Position numbers and translations under genes: made by a program | The notes under the pieces: generated by a model | Database searches by the model: none | What the model was told of the DNA's origin: nothing | What the model saw: the letters and a program-made list of their open reading frames with translations, nothing else | Shown here: positions 18,212 through 26,820 of the stretch, in pieces | How the letters are laid out: each line of letters opens with the position of its first letter | Position numbering within the stretch: position 1 is the first letter of the stretch | NCBI GenBank assembly: GCA_029194665.1 | Contig: JARFXO010000003.1 | Span: 744,001 to 808,000, forward strand | DNA length: 64,000 bases | Origin: Nitrospira sp. | GTDB taxonomy: Bacteria > Nitrospirota > Nitrospiria > Nitrospirales > Nitrospiraceae | Direction of reading: 5' to 3'

Positions 18212-19263
18212 CTGTTGCGCTCCGACACGCCTGCTTCATCGAATGTCGCCATCTCCGTATAGATCTTGATCGCGGCACAGACCAGATCCATCCCCAAACA
18301 AGCCCCCGTCCCTTCCCCAAGACGCAAGTCGAGATCCAACAGCGGTTGCAATCTCAGATGGTCCAAGACTATACGATGGCCCCGCTCGACCGAGCGATGA
18401 GAGGCAATGAGATACTCACGACACAATGGCTGAAGCCCGACAGCGATCAACGCCGCTGCACCGGCAATAAAGCCATCCAATACGACAGGCACCCGCGCGC
18501 CCGCTGCACCAAGTATCAGCCCGGCCAATCCAGCGATTTCTAGGCCCCCGACCTTCGTCAGGACATCGAGCGCGTCATCCGGGTTCGGGCGATGCAGGTC
18601 CAGCGCCTGCTGGATCACCGCCACCTTGCGTAGAACGCCTGACTCGTCGATGCCGGTCCCATGTCCAGTCGCTTCTGCTGCAGGTCGACCGGTCATTACC
18701 GCCGTGATAGCGGCGCTGGGCGTCGTATTGCCGATACCCATTTCACCTGTCCCAATCAGGCCGAATCCTTCTCGCGCTACCTCAGTCGCCAGCTCGACCC
18801 CGACCATCACAGCCTGTTCCGCTTGGTTGCGCGTCATCGCCGGCTCGATCGCTAGATTGTGCGTACCCTTCATGACTTTCCGATCAAGAAGCCCGGGCAG
18901 GGCGCCGAACTCATAATTGACTCCGATATCCACGACCCTCACGTCCACACCGGCATGCCGTGCCAACACATTCACCCCTGCTCCACCTCGTAGAAAATTC
19001 CACACCATTTGAGACGTGACTTCCCGGGGATAAGCGCTCACCCCTTCCAGAGCCACTCCATGATCAGCGGCAAAGGTAAAGACCACAGCGCGCGGAACGG
19101 TTGGCTTCAGCTCGCCCGTGATGGCGACGTAGGACGCCACCAATTCTTCCAGGCGCCCGAGGCTGCCGGGCGGTTTGGTCAACCGATCCAATCGATCTTT
19201 TGCTTTCGCATACACACCTCTATCGAGCGGCTGAATCAGACGACACAGGTCCTGGATCGACAT
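18208..19263 (-). CDS. cobT: Nicotinate-nucleotide--dimethylbenzimidazole phosphoribosyltransferase
   Basis: CobT activates the lower ligand by moving phosphoribose from nicotinate mononucleotide to dimethylbenzimidazole. Seen are LTKPPGSLGRLE, FAADHGV, the strongly conserved GEMGIGNTTPSAAI, and GLGYLD-type C-terminal motifs replaced here by GEGTGACLGMDLV. Start choice is uncertain: AAGGGAG lies five bases before the ATG at 19263, an ATG at 19266 is adjacent, and a GTG at 19281 overlaps the cobU stop. I chose 19263. BluB in the same operon supplies its substrate. Confidence 0.93.
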   Translation of the reverse strand: MSIQDLCRLIQPLDRGVYAKAKDRLDRLTKPPGSLGRLEELVASYVAITGELKPTVPRAVVFTFAADHGVALEGVSAYPREVTSQMVWNFLRGGAGVNVLARHAGVDVRVVDIGVNYEFGALPGLLDRKVMKGTHNLAIEPAMTRNQAEQAVMVGVELATEVAREGFGLIGTGEMGIGNTTPSAAITAVMTGRPAAEATGHGTGIDESGVLRKVAVIQQALDLHRPNPDDALDVLTKVGGLEIAGLAGLILGAAGARVPVVLDGFIAGAAALIAVGLQPLCREYLIASHRSVERGHRIVLDHLRLQPLLDLDLRLGEGTGACLGMDLVCAAIKIYTEMATFDEAGVSERNR

Positions 19264-19277
19264 CATGGCTCCCTTAC

Positions 19278-19838
19278 TCACTTCAAACGAAGCGATATTC
19301 CGCTGACAACGAGATGGACTTCATCCGCTCCGACGGCAATTTGCTGATTCACCCGCCCGGCAAGATCACGAAATGCTCGCACCGACGGCTCAGCCGGAAC
19401 TAGCCCGAAGCCCAACTCATTGCTGACGATGACGACCCTCGCAGCTACGGTCCGCATCCTCTGCAAGAGTGTTCCAACTCGGGCGAGAACGACCGATTCC
19501 TTTAGGCCGGTTCCGACCAAATTACTCAACCACAGGGTGACGCAATCGAAGAGAATCGTCCGGTACCGAGGCCCCTGCTTGGCAAACCAGGCATCCACTT
19601 CAAGGGGCTCCTCAACGGTCTCCCAATCCCTCGACCTTGTAGCCTGATGTCGAGTGATTCGTGCCGCCATTTCATCATCTAAGCCCTGCCCCGTGGCAAC
19701 GAATGCGCGTGGACCTCGTGAGCCGGCTAGCTGGAGAGCTGCCTCACTCTTTCCTGACGACGCTCCACCAAGCACAAGGATGATGCGGCCTTTTGCTCGT
19801 TGCGCGGATCGACCGTTACTCGGTTTTCTTTGCGACAT
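19278..19838 (-). CDS. cobU: Adenosylcobinamide kinase / guanylyltransferase
   Basis: A bifunctional enzyme that phosphorylates adenosylcobinamide and transfers GMP to it. The P-loop reads ILVLGGASSGKS, followed by the family motif RAFVATGQ, and the catalytic histidine stretch RITRHQATRSRDW. The C-terminal VVSNELGFGLVP is also typical. Length (186 residues) is normal. GGAGCGCG precedes the ATG, and the gene overlaps the adenosyltransferase gene by 23 bp. Confidence 0.95.
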   Translation of the reverse strand: MSQRKPSNGRSAQRAKGRIILVLGGASSGKSEAALQLAGSRGPRAFVATGQGLDDEMAARITRHQATRSRDWETVEEPLEVDAWFAKQGPRYRTILFDCVTLWLSNLVGTGLKESVVLARVGTLLQRMRTVAARVVIVSNELGFGLVPAEPSVRAFRDLAGRVNQQIAVGADEVHLVVSGISLRLK

Positions 19839-20415
19839 CGCGCTCCCATAAGAACTCCGGTTCTCCCTGCGTCTTCGCCACCCAGCGACCCAAAACGAAC
19901 AGCGTATCGCTCAGTCGATTGAGGAACTTGATGATCGTCGGATCGACCGGCTCCGCTTTTGACAGAGCTATAGCTACCCGCTCGGCCCTGCGGCAGATCG
20001 TCCTCGCTTGATGGAGAAAACCGGACACTTTTCCTCCTCCAGGCAGAATGAACTCTTTGAGCGGCTCCAAATCCTTCTGACAGCGATCGATCAGTTTTTC
20101 CAAGCGCACAACATCCTGCGTCGCCACCTGCGGCATGTTCTTGAACGTCTGTCCCGGCGCCGTGGCAAGAATGCTGCCGACGTCGAACAGTTTGTTTTGC
20201 ACCCAGCGCAACTCTGCTTCGAGTTGCCGAGCCGCCTCAACTTCTTCGTTCATGTCGGCATTGATGACCCGTACCACACCGATCGAGGCATTGAGCTCAT
20301 CCACCGCCCCGTAGGCTTCGACGCGCAAGCTGTCCTTCCATACTTGCTGTCCACCGGCCAATCTCGTCTTCCCTGCATCGCCGGTTCTGGTATAGACCTT
20401 GGTAATCCGCATCAT
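19816..20415 (-). CDS. pduO: Cob(I)alamin adenosyltransferase, PduO type
   Basis: This enzyme transfers the adenosyl group of ATP to cob(I)alamin, making the coenzyme form required by later enzymes. The N-terminal ATP-binding motif KVYTRTGDAGKTRLAGG and the C-terminal motif ICRRAERVAIAL plus FLNRLSDTLFVLGRW are diagnostic of the PduO family. Length (199 residues) is normal for the single-domain form. The start overlaps the bluB stop within ATGATG. Confidence 0.94.
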   Translation of the reverse strand: MMRITKVYTRTGDAGKTRLAGGQQVWKDSLRVEAYGAVDELNASIGVVRVINADMNEEVEAARQLEAELRWVQNKLFDVGSILATAPGQTFKNMPQVATQDVVRLEKLIDRCQKDLEPLKEFILPGGGKVSGFLHQARTICRRAERVAIALSKAEPVDPTIIKFLNRLSDTLFVLGRWVAKTQGEPEFLWERDVAKKTE

Positions 20416-21095
20416 CGTTTCCCCTTACGCTCAGTCAGCGTCTGGCCCCAGGATTCATAGTGAATGAGATGGTCCAGCGGAATCCGCTCTCGCCATCCGG
20501 CACGTTCCAAATCCGGCTGAGTCGCAAAGTTCGATACGTACCCCAGACAAAGATACGCCAGTACTTTGACCGACTTAGGCACGCTCAAGACGCGTTTCAG
20601 GGCGCTGTGATCAAGAATGCTGACCCAGCCCACTCCGATCCCTTCCGCACGTGCGGCCAGCCACAGGTTTTGTATGGCGCAGCAAGTGCTATAGAGGTCC
20701 GTGTCACGCACCATGGAGCGACCCAACACATGGGCCCCTCCCCGCTGACGGCTGCAAGTCACGCCGATGTTGATCGGAGCTTCCTCGATCCCCTCCAGCT
20801 TGAGGTTTCGGTAGAGCGTAGCGCGTTTTCCCTGGTACCGTGTTGCGGCTTCGGCATTGGCTTGCTGGAACAATTTTTTCACCGCACTCTTGATTGTGCG
20901 ATCCCTGACTACCACAAAATCCCAGGGCTGCATGAATCCAACCGACCCGGCATGGTGGGCAGCGGTCAACACACGCTTCACAATGTGATCCGGAATCGGC
21001 GTCGGCAGAAAGTTGCGGCGGACATCACGGCGCTCGAAGATCGCGCGGTACACCGCTGTACGCTCTGCATTCGAAAACCGGCCTTCAACCCGCAT
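20412..21095 (-). CDS. bluB: 5,6-dimethylbenzimidazole synthase BluB
   Basis: BluB cuts reduced FMN with oxygen to give 5,6-dimethylbenzimidazole, the lower ligand of B12. The nitroreductase-like fold begins with FERRDVRRNFLPTPIP and continues with AAHHAGSVGFMQPWDF, both characteristic. The C-terminal ARAEGIGVGWVSILD and LCLGYVSNF segments also fit. It is distinguished from ordinary nitroreductases by the lid region and by the operon context. Because BluB needs oxygen, the host probably lives at least in part aerobically. Confidence 0.93.
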   Translation of the reverse strand: MRVEGRFSNAERTAVYRAIFERRDVRRNFLPTPIPDHIVKRVLTAAHHAGSVGFMQPWDFVVVRDRTIKSAVKKLFQQANAEAATRYQGKRATLYRNLKLEGIEEAPINIGVTCSRQRGGAHVLGRSMVRDTDLYSTCCAIQNLWLAARAEGIGVGWVSILDHSALKRVLSVPKSVKVLAYLCLGYVSNFATQPDLERAGWRERIPLDHLIHYESWGQTLTERKGKR

Positions 21096-21124
21096 TACTC
21101 AGGACACTCCGTGACACCACTCGT

Positions 21125-21319
21125 TCATGATGGGCGAATCCCTAGCTCACCGGTCGCGATTTTTCCCAAACAGACGGGACAGAGACATTCCTTATAGCGT
21201 GTTGCGATCCAAACCATCTGCTGCTCGGTAATGCCGATCTTGCCACACCAGCACTGGTAGCCGCCGCACTCAAACGCTTGTCCGCAGTGCTCACAGGTTT
21301 TCTGGATCGGTCCTCTCAC
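21125..21319 (-). CDS. Small cysteine-rich CWC-type protein
   Basis: The 64-residue protein contains CEHCGQAFEC, CWCGKI and CLCPVCLGK, nine cysteines in all, a pattern matching the cysteine-rich CWC family. Members probably bind zinc, but their function is unknown. The start is a GTG at 21319. It lies in the cobalamin operon, 29 bp downstream of cbiA's direction of reading and just before bluB, so it is probably cotranscribed with corrinoid genes. A role as a metal-binding accessory in corrinoid handling is speculation. Confidence 0.75.
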   Translation of the reverse strand: MRGPIQKTCEHCGQAFECGGYQCWCGKIGITEQQMVWIATRYKECLCPVCLGKIATGELGIRPS

Positions 21320-21383
21320 AATTCACGCCCCGGCTGTGCTTTGATGCCTCTTCGGAAGGGATGCTTCCCCTGCCGCAACTCAC

Positions 21384-22796
21384 TCACGCGATCGGCTGCC
21401 ACGATTGCCCCCCGCTAGACATTCGACCGGCAGATTGGCGAACAGCCGTCACCAGCGCTGTCCCGACCTGTGGCTGACTGGCAAAGTGCAGATGGGTGTA
21501 GAGCGCCAGCACGTTGCCGACCGTGAGCCCATCCTGTCCCTTTGAAAGTCCTTCGGCATCGCTCAGGGCGCAGGAATATTGCAGCGACCCCCTCGGAACC
21601 AACGCGGAATAATGGAACTCATGGCCTCGTGCCGTGACGCCGACGTCACCAAGCATGCAGCGTCGTGAACATTCCACCGTTCTATATCCCAACGTGAGGC
21701 GTTGTTTCTGCATGACTGCTTCAGCCGGAAAGATCCCGACCATCCCATGCGAGCGGCCATTGAAATCGCGGATCGATTCCGTGAGATACATCATCCCGCC
21801 GCACTCCGCATAGACCGCACCGCCGCGCTCGGCAAACTGCTTGATGGCTGCCCGCATGGCCGCGTTCTCGGCCAGAGCCTCGCCATGCAATTCCGGATAT
21901 CCACCGCCAAGATACAACATCTCGACGTCCGGCAACAGATGGTCGTTCAACGGAGAAAACGTCACGATTTCAGCCCCGGCAGCCTCCAGCAACTCAAGAT
22001 TTTCCGGATAGTAAAAACAAAACGCTCGATCCTGTGCCACGCCGATTCGAACCGTACGACCGTCGCTCTTTATGACCGACGGAGACGCTGTTGACGAAAA
22101 CGTCTCGCTCGAATGGGCAAGGGCTTCGATACGATCAAGATCGACCGTTTCCAGTGCAACCTTCGCTAACCGCTGGTAGAGCCGATCCTCGCCTTGCTCA
22201 CTTGCCATGACAAGCCCCAGATGGCGATCGCGAATAGTCAGAGCGGGATCCGAACGCAAATATCCGACAGGGACCACATCCGTCGCCTGTTCTACCGCCG
22301 CCTTCAGTAATTGGTAATGGCCTTCACTTCCGACGCGATTGAACAACACCCCCGCCACATGAATCGCCGGGTCGAAACGCACGTAACCAGTCACCATCGC
22401 CGCAGCGGAACGGGCCATCGCACTTCCGTCGACAACGAGCAGCACGGGGGCATTCAATTGCTTCGCCAATTCAGCCGTGCTGCCCACCTCGTTCACCGGC
22501 GAGCTGCCGTCAAACAGCCCCATCATACCTTCGATAATGGAGATATCCGCATCGGTTGCGGCACGAGCAAAGGTCGAACGATTCAGGTCCGCCCCCAGCA
22601 TCCACCCGTCAAGATTTCGAGACGGGCGGCCGGTGGCCGACCGGTGATGACTCGGGTCGATAAAGTCCGGTCCAACCTTGAACGGCTGGACCAGGCGGCC
22701 TCGCTCATGCAAGGCCGCCAGAATCGCCAATGTCGCCGTCGTCTTGCCGACGCCACTCGACGTACCGGCAATGACCAATCGTGGGTAATGTCTCAT
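21384..22796 (-). CDS. cbiA: Cobyrinate a,c-diamide synthase
   Basis: CbiA (CobB in aerobic nomenclature) amidates the a and c side chains of cobyrinic acid or its hydrogenobyrinate relative. The N-terminal P-loop reads VIAGTSSGVGKTT and the glutamine amidotransferase nucleophile lies in YAECGGMMYLTES. The motif LYLGGGYPELH is diagnostic. Length (470 residues) is normal. The ATG is 6 bp after the btuB stop. Its presence with cobQ shows that late ring amidations are encoded here, although no ring-forming methyltransferase genes are seen in the window. Confidence 0.94.
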   Translation of the reverse strand: MRHYPRLVIAGTSSGVGKTTATLAILAALHERGRLVQPFKVGPDFIDPSHHRSATGRPSRNLDGWMLGADLNRSTFARAATDADISIIEGMMGLFDGSSPVNEVGSTAELAKQLNAPVLLVVDGSAMARSAAAMVTGYVRFDPAIHVAGVLFNRVGSEGHYQLLKAAVEQATDVVPVGYLRSDPALTIRDRHLGLVMASEQGEDRLYQRLAKVALETVDLDRIEALAHSSETFSSTASPSVIKSDGRTVRIGVAQDRAFCFYYPENLELLEAAGAEIVTFSPLNDHLLPDVEMLYLGGGYPELHGEALAENAAMRAAIKQFAERGGAVYAECGGMMYLTESIRDFNGRSHGMVGIFPAEAVMQKQRLTLGYRTVECSRRCMLGDVGVTARGHEFHYSALVPRGSLQYSCALSDAEGLSKGQDGLTVGNVLALYTHLHFASQPQVGTALVTAVRQSAGRMSSGGQSWQPIA

Positions 22797-22802
22797 GGTG
22801 TG

Positions 22803-24827
22803 CTAGATCGGAAGATCGTAACTCATGCGCAGGCCGCCGAAGATCGAATGGATCGGTGTGCCGAAGTAAAGGACCTCTTCATACTTTTCATTGAAGATGT
22901 TGTCGAAACGCAAGTAGGCTTGGATCTGTTTCGTGACATCGTAACTTGCGGACAGATTCCAGACCAAAAAAGCCGGGATCGATCCTTCATTGCCAACGCT
23001 GTTAAATCGCTGGCCAAAGTAGCGTCCCTCCAGATTGGCGCGCAAACCATCAATGGGCTGATAGCTGATGATCGTCGAAACTTGATTAAGCGGCCATTTG
23101 GGAAGACGTATATCGGGACCACTGCTGAGATCCTGGGTAGCCGCGTAGGTATACTGAACAAGCAGATCCAAGTTTTTTATCCACGGTTTGTCGCGAAACA
23201 CTTTCAGCTTCGTGGTCACTTCTACCCCTTGAGCCCTAGCCAACCCCGCATTCTGAGCACAGAAGCCGAACGAATTAGGAGCCGTACACTCGGTCGGATC
23301 GAACACCGACAAGATAAGGTTACGATAGCGCGTCCAAAAATATCCGACACTGATGCTGCCTCGATCATGAGGCAGCGTCTGTTCGATGGCAGCATCCAAC
23401 GACTGACTTTTTTCCGGTTGCAGATTCGGATTGCCGAATCCCGGGAAAAACAGCTGGTTGATCGTCGGCGCACGAAATCCGGTGGCATAGCTCCCGCGCA
23501 GCTTTGTGCCGGTTTCCTTGACCAGGTACCCACCCGTCACACGATAGGTTGTGGCGCTTCCGAAGACGTTGTAGGCGTCATACCGAACACCGGCGGTTCC
23601 GAACAAACGATCCCAGAGATTCAACTGAGCTTCTCCGAACCCTGCTTGGCTACTGAGTGTCTTATCCGAAAAGGTAGCTGTCTGCGTGAGCAGATCCATA
23701 TTGCTGCCCTTCTGCTCCCGAAACTGATAGCCTGCCGTTAACAACAACGGTTTGCCGACCTGGATATTGTGCTGCCATTCAATCCGGTTGCTCGTTGTCT
23801 CAATTTGAGACATAAAGGGAAACCCGATCGGTCCTGTCGCTCCGGTCACGAGGTTACGTTCGACCGTTCCCCCGTTGCTCACAAGATTGTCGGTCGCTCG
23901 TGACAAGGTCAGCTGTTGCGACCACCAGGTGGTCATCGGTTGCACATAGGTGCCTGCGTAGACGTATTGCGTGCTTTGTGATCCTGCTCCCAACACATCC
24001 GCCGGATCGGAGGCAAAGGTGACTGGATTAAACGCAAATCCGTCAAAATTCACGATGCCGTCCATCCAACGGAAACTAAAATCCAGCCTTCCATCCTTTG
24101 GAAGGTCGGCACCGAATCTCACGGATCCTTGCCAGTTGTGATATCCATCGCGCTCAGCCGCCCCACGCCGATAATTGATCGCCGAAAAACCGGCCGTATC
24201 CCAGCGGGTGATTGCCCCAGAAAAATCTATGGGGCCCTTCTTGCCGACTAGATTGGCCCCTTCTCGAAGCGAGACGAACGAGCCGTACTCGGCAAAACCG
24301 GAGATGTTGGGCTTGCCACGGCCCCGCTTTGTTGTGATGTTGATCACGCCCCCCATGGCATCCGATCCCCACAGCATGCTCTGACTTCCTCGCAAGATCT
24401 CGATCCGCTCAATGTTGTCGGACGTGAGGTTGGCAAAGTCATACGTGCCGATCGTGGCACTATTGACGATCGCCCCGTCGATTAAAACCATCGTCTGCTC
24501 CGGCGTCCCCCCACGTATCCGTACATCCACGACCGTGCCGGGCCCACCGCTCTGGTTGACCGATAGTCCTTGTGCCCAGCGGAGCACCTCTGCAACTGTC
24601 CTGACCTTTCGCTGCTGCATCTCTTCGCCGGTGATCACCTCCACGGCGCTCGTGACTTGTTTGGCAGGCATTGGGGTTTTGGTGGCGCTCACGACGACTT
24701 CCGGAACTTCGACCTCCGGTTGGTCGGCCATCGCAATCTCCTGAGCCGATGCAGGATAGGCGAGAGCGATCATCCATGGAATGAGAGCACAGGCACGGAA
24801 CCAACGACGGGCTGAAAACCGCAACAT
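22803..24827 (-). CDS. btuB: TonB-dependent outer-membrane cobalamin receptor BtuB
   Basis: The protein starts with a signal peptide ending PASA (about residue 29), a TonB box region EVVVSATKTP, a plug domain (VLRWAQGLSVNQSG, VDVRIRGG, IERIEILRGSQSMLWG, MGGVINI) and a long beta-barrel ending in aromatic-rich strands with LPI at the C-terminus. The start at 24827 is supported by GGGAGG at the right spacing; the longer frame from 24938 would run through the riboswitch. BtuB imports cobalamin or cobinamide. The cobalamin riboswitch directly upstream, and the B12 genes downstream, make corrinoids the likely substrate. Confidence 0.94.
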   Translation of the reverse strand: MLRFSARRWFRACALIPWMIALAYPASAQEIAMADQPEVEVPEVVVSATKTPMPAKQVTSAVEVITGEEMQQRKVRTVAEVLRWAQGLSVNQSGGPGTVVDVRIRGGTPEQTMVLIDGAIVNSATIGTYDFANLTSDNIERIEILRGSQSMLWGSDAMGGVINITTKRGRGKPNISGFAEYGSFVSLREGANLVGKKGPIDFSGAITRWDTAGFSAINYRRGAAERDGYHNWQGSVRFGADLPKDGRLDFSFRWMDGIVNFDGFAFNPVTFASDPADVLGAGSQSTQYVYAGTYVQPMTTWWSQQLTLSRATDNLVSNGGTVERNLVTGATGPIGFPFMSQIETTSNRIEWQHNIQVGKPLLLTAGYQFREQKGSNMDLLTQTATFSDKTLSSQAGFGEAQLNLWDRLFGTAGVRYDAYNVFGSATTYRVTGGYLVKETGTKLRGSYATGFRAPTINQLFFPGFGNPNLQPEKSQSLDAAIEQTLPHDRGSISVGYFWTRYRNLILSVFDPTECTAPNSFGFCAQNAGLARAQGVEVTTKLKVFRDKPWIKNLDLLVQYTYAATQDLSSGPDIRLPKWPLNQVSTIISYQPIDGLRANLEGRYFGQRFNSVGNEGSIPAFLVWNLSASYDVTKQIQAYLRFDNIFNEKYEEVLYFGTPIHSIFGGLRMSYDLPI

Positions 24828-24861
24828 GAAAACCTCCCTTTGACTCGAAGGGTGTCGATAA

Positions 24862-25062
24862 TCCCGGCAGTCGGGTCTCCTGACTTGCGGCTCGTCGTTT
24901 CTCTGCGCCTTCCCATGCGCCAAGGCACACAGTGGCACGTTGCAGAGTCACTCCCCGCTTACAGTGGCGGCACCGTGATGGATTTGCACCATCTTCCCCG
25001 TCGCTGTCGGTGTGGTCTTAAAGCATCCCCCAGAATAATTGTTGTGCACCCAGTTTCCCATG
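24862..25062 (-). promoter_or_regulatory. Cobalamin riboswitch upstream of btuB
   Basis: Read on the minus strand, the leader has the B12-box core GCCGCCACTGTAAGCGG (near 24960-24975), a second CCACTG element, GGGAAGGCGC, and the 3' motif GTCAGGAGACC (near 24875-24887). These are the hallmarks of adenosylcobalamin riboswitches. Just after the aptamer, CCCTT (24848-24852 region) can pair with AAGGG that runs into the Shine-Dalgarno GGGAGG of btuB. This suggests control at translation. No U-run terminator follows. Confidence 0.92.
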
Positions 25063-25124
25063 CAGGAGAGGGGTGCCTCTCTTCCTGCCCTTTACAATCT
25101 GTCATGCATTCGAAAGCCCTCGCC

Positions 25125-25895
25125 TCAATTTCGGACATAGTCGACGGCATATCGTGGAGAACGCAGAGCCATGTTGTCGAAATCCCAGCTGAACGTCAGC
25201 ACGGCGGATTTCTTGGACCGATGGGTGAGGAGCCGCCTGCCGTCCTTCACGACAAGACTCGGAGCGTCCCAAAAATCCAGCGTCTTCTCTGCGCCCGTTC
25301 TATTACAAACGATCAACGGAAGTCCTGTTTCATAGGTCCGCTGCTCCCATTCCCCATTCGGACCGTGAACCCCCGGGCCCCATGAGGCAGGAGACACGAA
25401 GATCTGCGCGCCTTCAAATTGAAGTGCACGGGCAATATTCGACGTATAGACATCGCTGCAGACAAGTACGCCGACCTTGATCCCATCACACTCGATCGGA
25501 GCGGCGCTGTCACCGGGACTCGACCATGACAGCGAATCGCTTATCACGTTGATCTTGCGATGTTTACCAAGGATCTCGCCGGTCGGGCCGATGACAAACA
25601 CCGAATTGTAGAACCGCTTGCCGTCGCGCTCCGGGCACCCCAGAAATACGGTTCGTTTCAATGTCTTGACCAGCTTGCAGACCTGTTGCATCCAGGGGTC
25701 GGGCTGCGGCTCTATCCAATCTGAACCGACGACCTGTGCGAATTGCAGTCCGCAGACCGCAAGCTCAGGGGTCACGATCCAGTCGGCCCCGTTCCGGGCA
25801 GCATGCTTGATAGCCTCGACAATCACGTACCGGTTCTGCGTGACTGCCCCGGGAACCGTCTCCAAATGAAGCAGTGCGATCTTGCCCCTTCTCAT
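25125..25895 (-). CDS. Carbon-nitrogen hydrolase (nitrilase superfamily)
   Basis: The catalytic triad of the nitrilase superfamily is visible: Glu in VTPELAVCG, Lys in LGKHRKINV and Cys in VGVLVCSDVY. The 256-residue protein therefore hydrolyses an amide, carbamide or nitrile. The substrate is unknown. The ATG at 25895 begins one base after the btuD stop, so it is the last gene of the btuF-btuC-btuD operon, under a cobalamin riboswitch, and ends just before the btuB riboswitch. That context suggests a role in corrinoid side-chain or lower-ligand processing, but this is inference; a generic amidase is equally possible. Confidence 0.88.
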   Translation of the reverse strand: MRRGKIALLHLETVPGAVTQNRYVIVEAIKHAARNGADWIVTPELAVCGLQFAQVVGSDWIEPQPDPWMQQVCKLVKTLKRTVFLGCPERDGKRFYNSVFVIGPTGEILGKHRKINVISDSLSWSSPGDSAAPIECDGIKVGVLVCSDVYTSNIARALQFEGAQIFVSPASWGPGVHGPNGEWEQRTYETGLPLIVCNRTGAEKTLDFWDAPSLVVKDGRRLLTHRSKKSAVLTFSWDFDNMALRSPRYAVDYVRN

Positions 25896-25896
25896 G

Positions 25897-26820
25897 TCAC
25901 GTCCTACCGGACAGAGCACGTCCCGGAACTGTCACCCGAGGCAAGCCGGTACCAGGATGCCGATCCACCAATACCCGGCATCGGTATACGGCTTCCAATG
26001 TCCCAGGCTCAATGACCTCAGCAGGAGAACCGAGCCGTGCCACTCGTCCGCGATCCAACAACAGAATTCGGTCGCAATACTGACTCACAAGATTCAAATC
26101 ATGAGAGACCAACACAATGGTGAGCCCTCGTTCTTCCTTGAGCTGTCGTATGACCCGACAGATGTCGATTTGGTGCTGTAAATCGAGGAACGCCGTGGGT
26201 TCGTCGAGCAACAGGACCATCGGAGATTGAGCCAAGGCGCGGGCGATGACGGTCCGTTGCCGCTCGCCGCCGGAAAGATCGGGTACCAGACGCTTCGCAA
26301 GATGGGCAATGTCGACTGTGGCCATGGCCTGCGCGGCAACGGCAATATCTGCCTCGTCTTCCCAACTGAAACCTCCAGACCACAAGGTGTGCCTCCGCTG
26401 AGCGAATCGTCCCATCATGACCGTCTCCGCGACGGTAAACGGAAAACTCTGTTGGGTATCCTGAGGAACATGGGCGATGAGACGAGCCATATCTTGTGGC
26501 ATCAAGGCTGCCAAGTCGTCCGCAAACAAACGAACCGTTCCTTGGTGCGGGCTGAGGATGTTTGCCAGTATTTTGATCAACGAGGTCTTTCCTGACCCGT
26601 TTGGCCCAACGATGCCGAGAACCTCTCCAACGTTGACCTGAAAACCCACGCCATCGAGAATCCAGTCGGCACCATCCGCCGATCCTGCATGGTAGCGAAA
26701 TCGAACGGACTCGATTTCATAGGCGAACCGGGACGCGCCATGGGCGATCCCATTGGCCGAAGCTTCCGATGCGGTCTGCCGCTGATTCGAGCCGATCACA
26801 CCAACTGATCCTTTCGCCAT
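25897..26820 (-). CDS. btuD: Corrinoid ABC transporter ATP-binding protein BtuD
   Basis: An ATP-binding subunit of a FecCD-type importer. Walker A is GIVGPNGSGKTS, the signature LSGGERQRTVIARALAQ, Walker B MVLLLDEPTAFLD, and the switch His in LVSHDLN. The N-terminal 35 residues precede the ABC fold and are not conserved. The ATG at 26820 lies within the end of btuC; a GTG at 26799 that overlaps the btuC stop, with AAAGGA upstream, is an equally good start. Assigned to corrinoid rather than iron uptake by riboswitch and operon context. Confidence 0.9.
   Translation of the reverse strand: MAKGSVGVIGSNQRQTASEASANGIAHGASRFAYEIESVRFRYHAGSADGADWILDGVGFQVNVGEVLGIVGPNGSGKTSLIKILANILSPHQGTVRLFADDLAALMPQDMARLIAHVPQDTQQSFPFTVAETVMMGRFAQRRHTLWSGGFSWEDEADIAVAAQAMATVDIAHLAKRLVPDLSGGERQRTVIARALAQSPMVLLLDEPTAFLDLQHQIDICRVIRQLKEERGLTIVLVSHDLNLVSQYCDRILLLDRGRVARLGSPAEVIEPGTLEAVYRCRVLVDRHPGTGLPRVTVPGRALSGRT

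Noticed and set aside
22311-23741. A long open frame of 476 codons on the plus strand opposite btuB and cbiA
   Set aside because: It is the complement of two clear genes. Its product is rich in Arg, His and Gln with no domain, as expected of a shadow frame.
24460-24951. A 163-codon minus-strand frame at the start of btuB
   Set aside because: It runs through the riboswitch and an alternative frame of btuB; the signal peptide and TonB box lie in the other frame.
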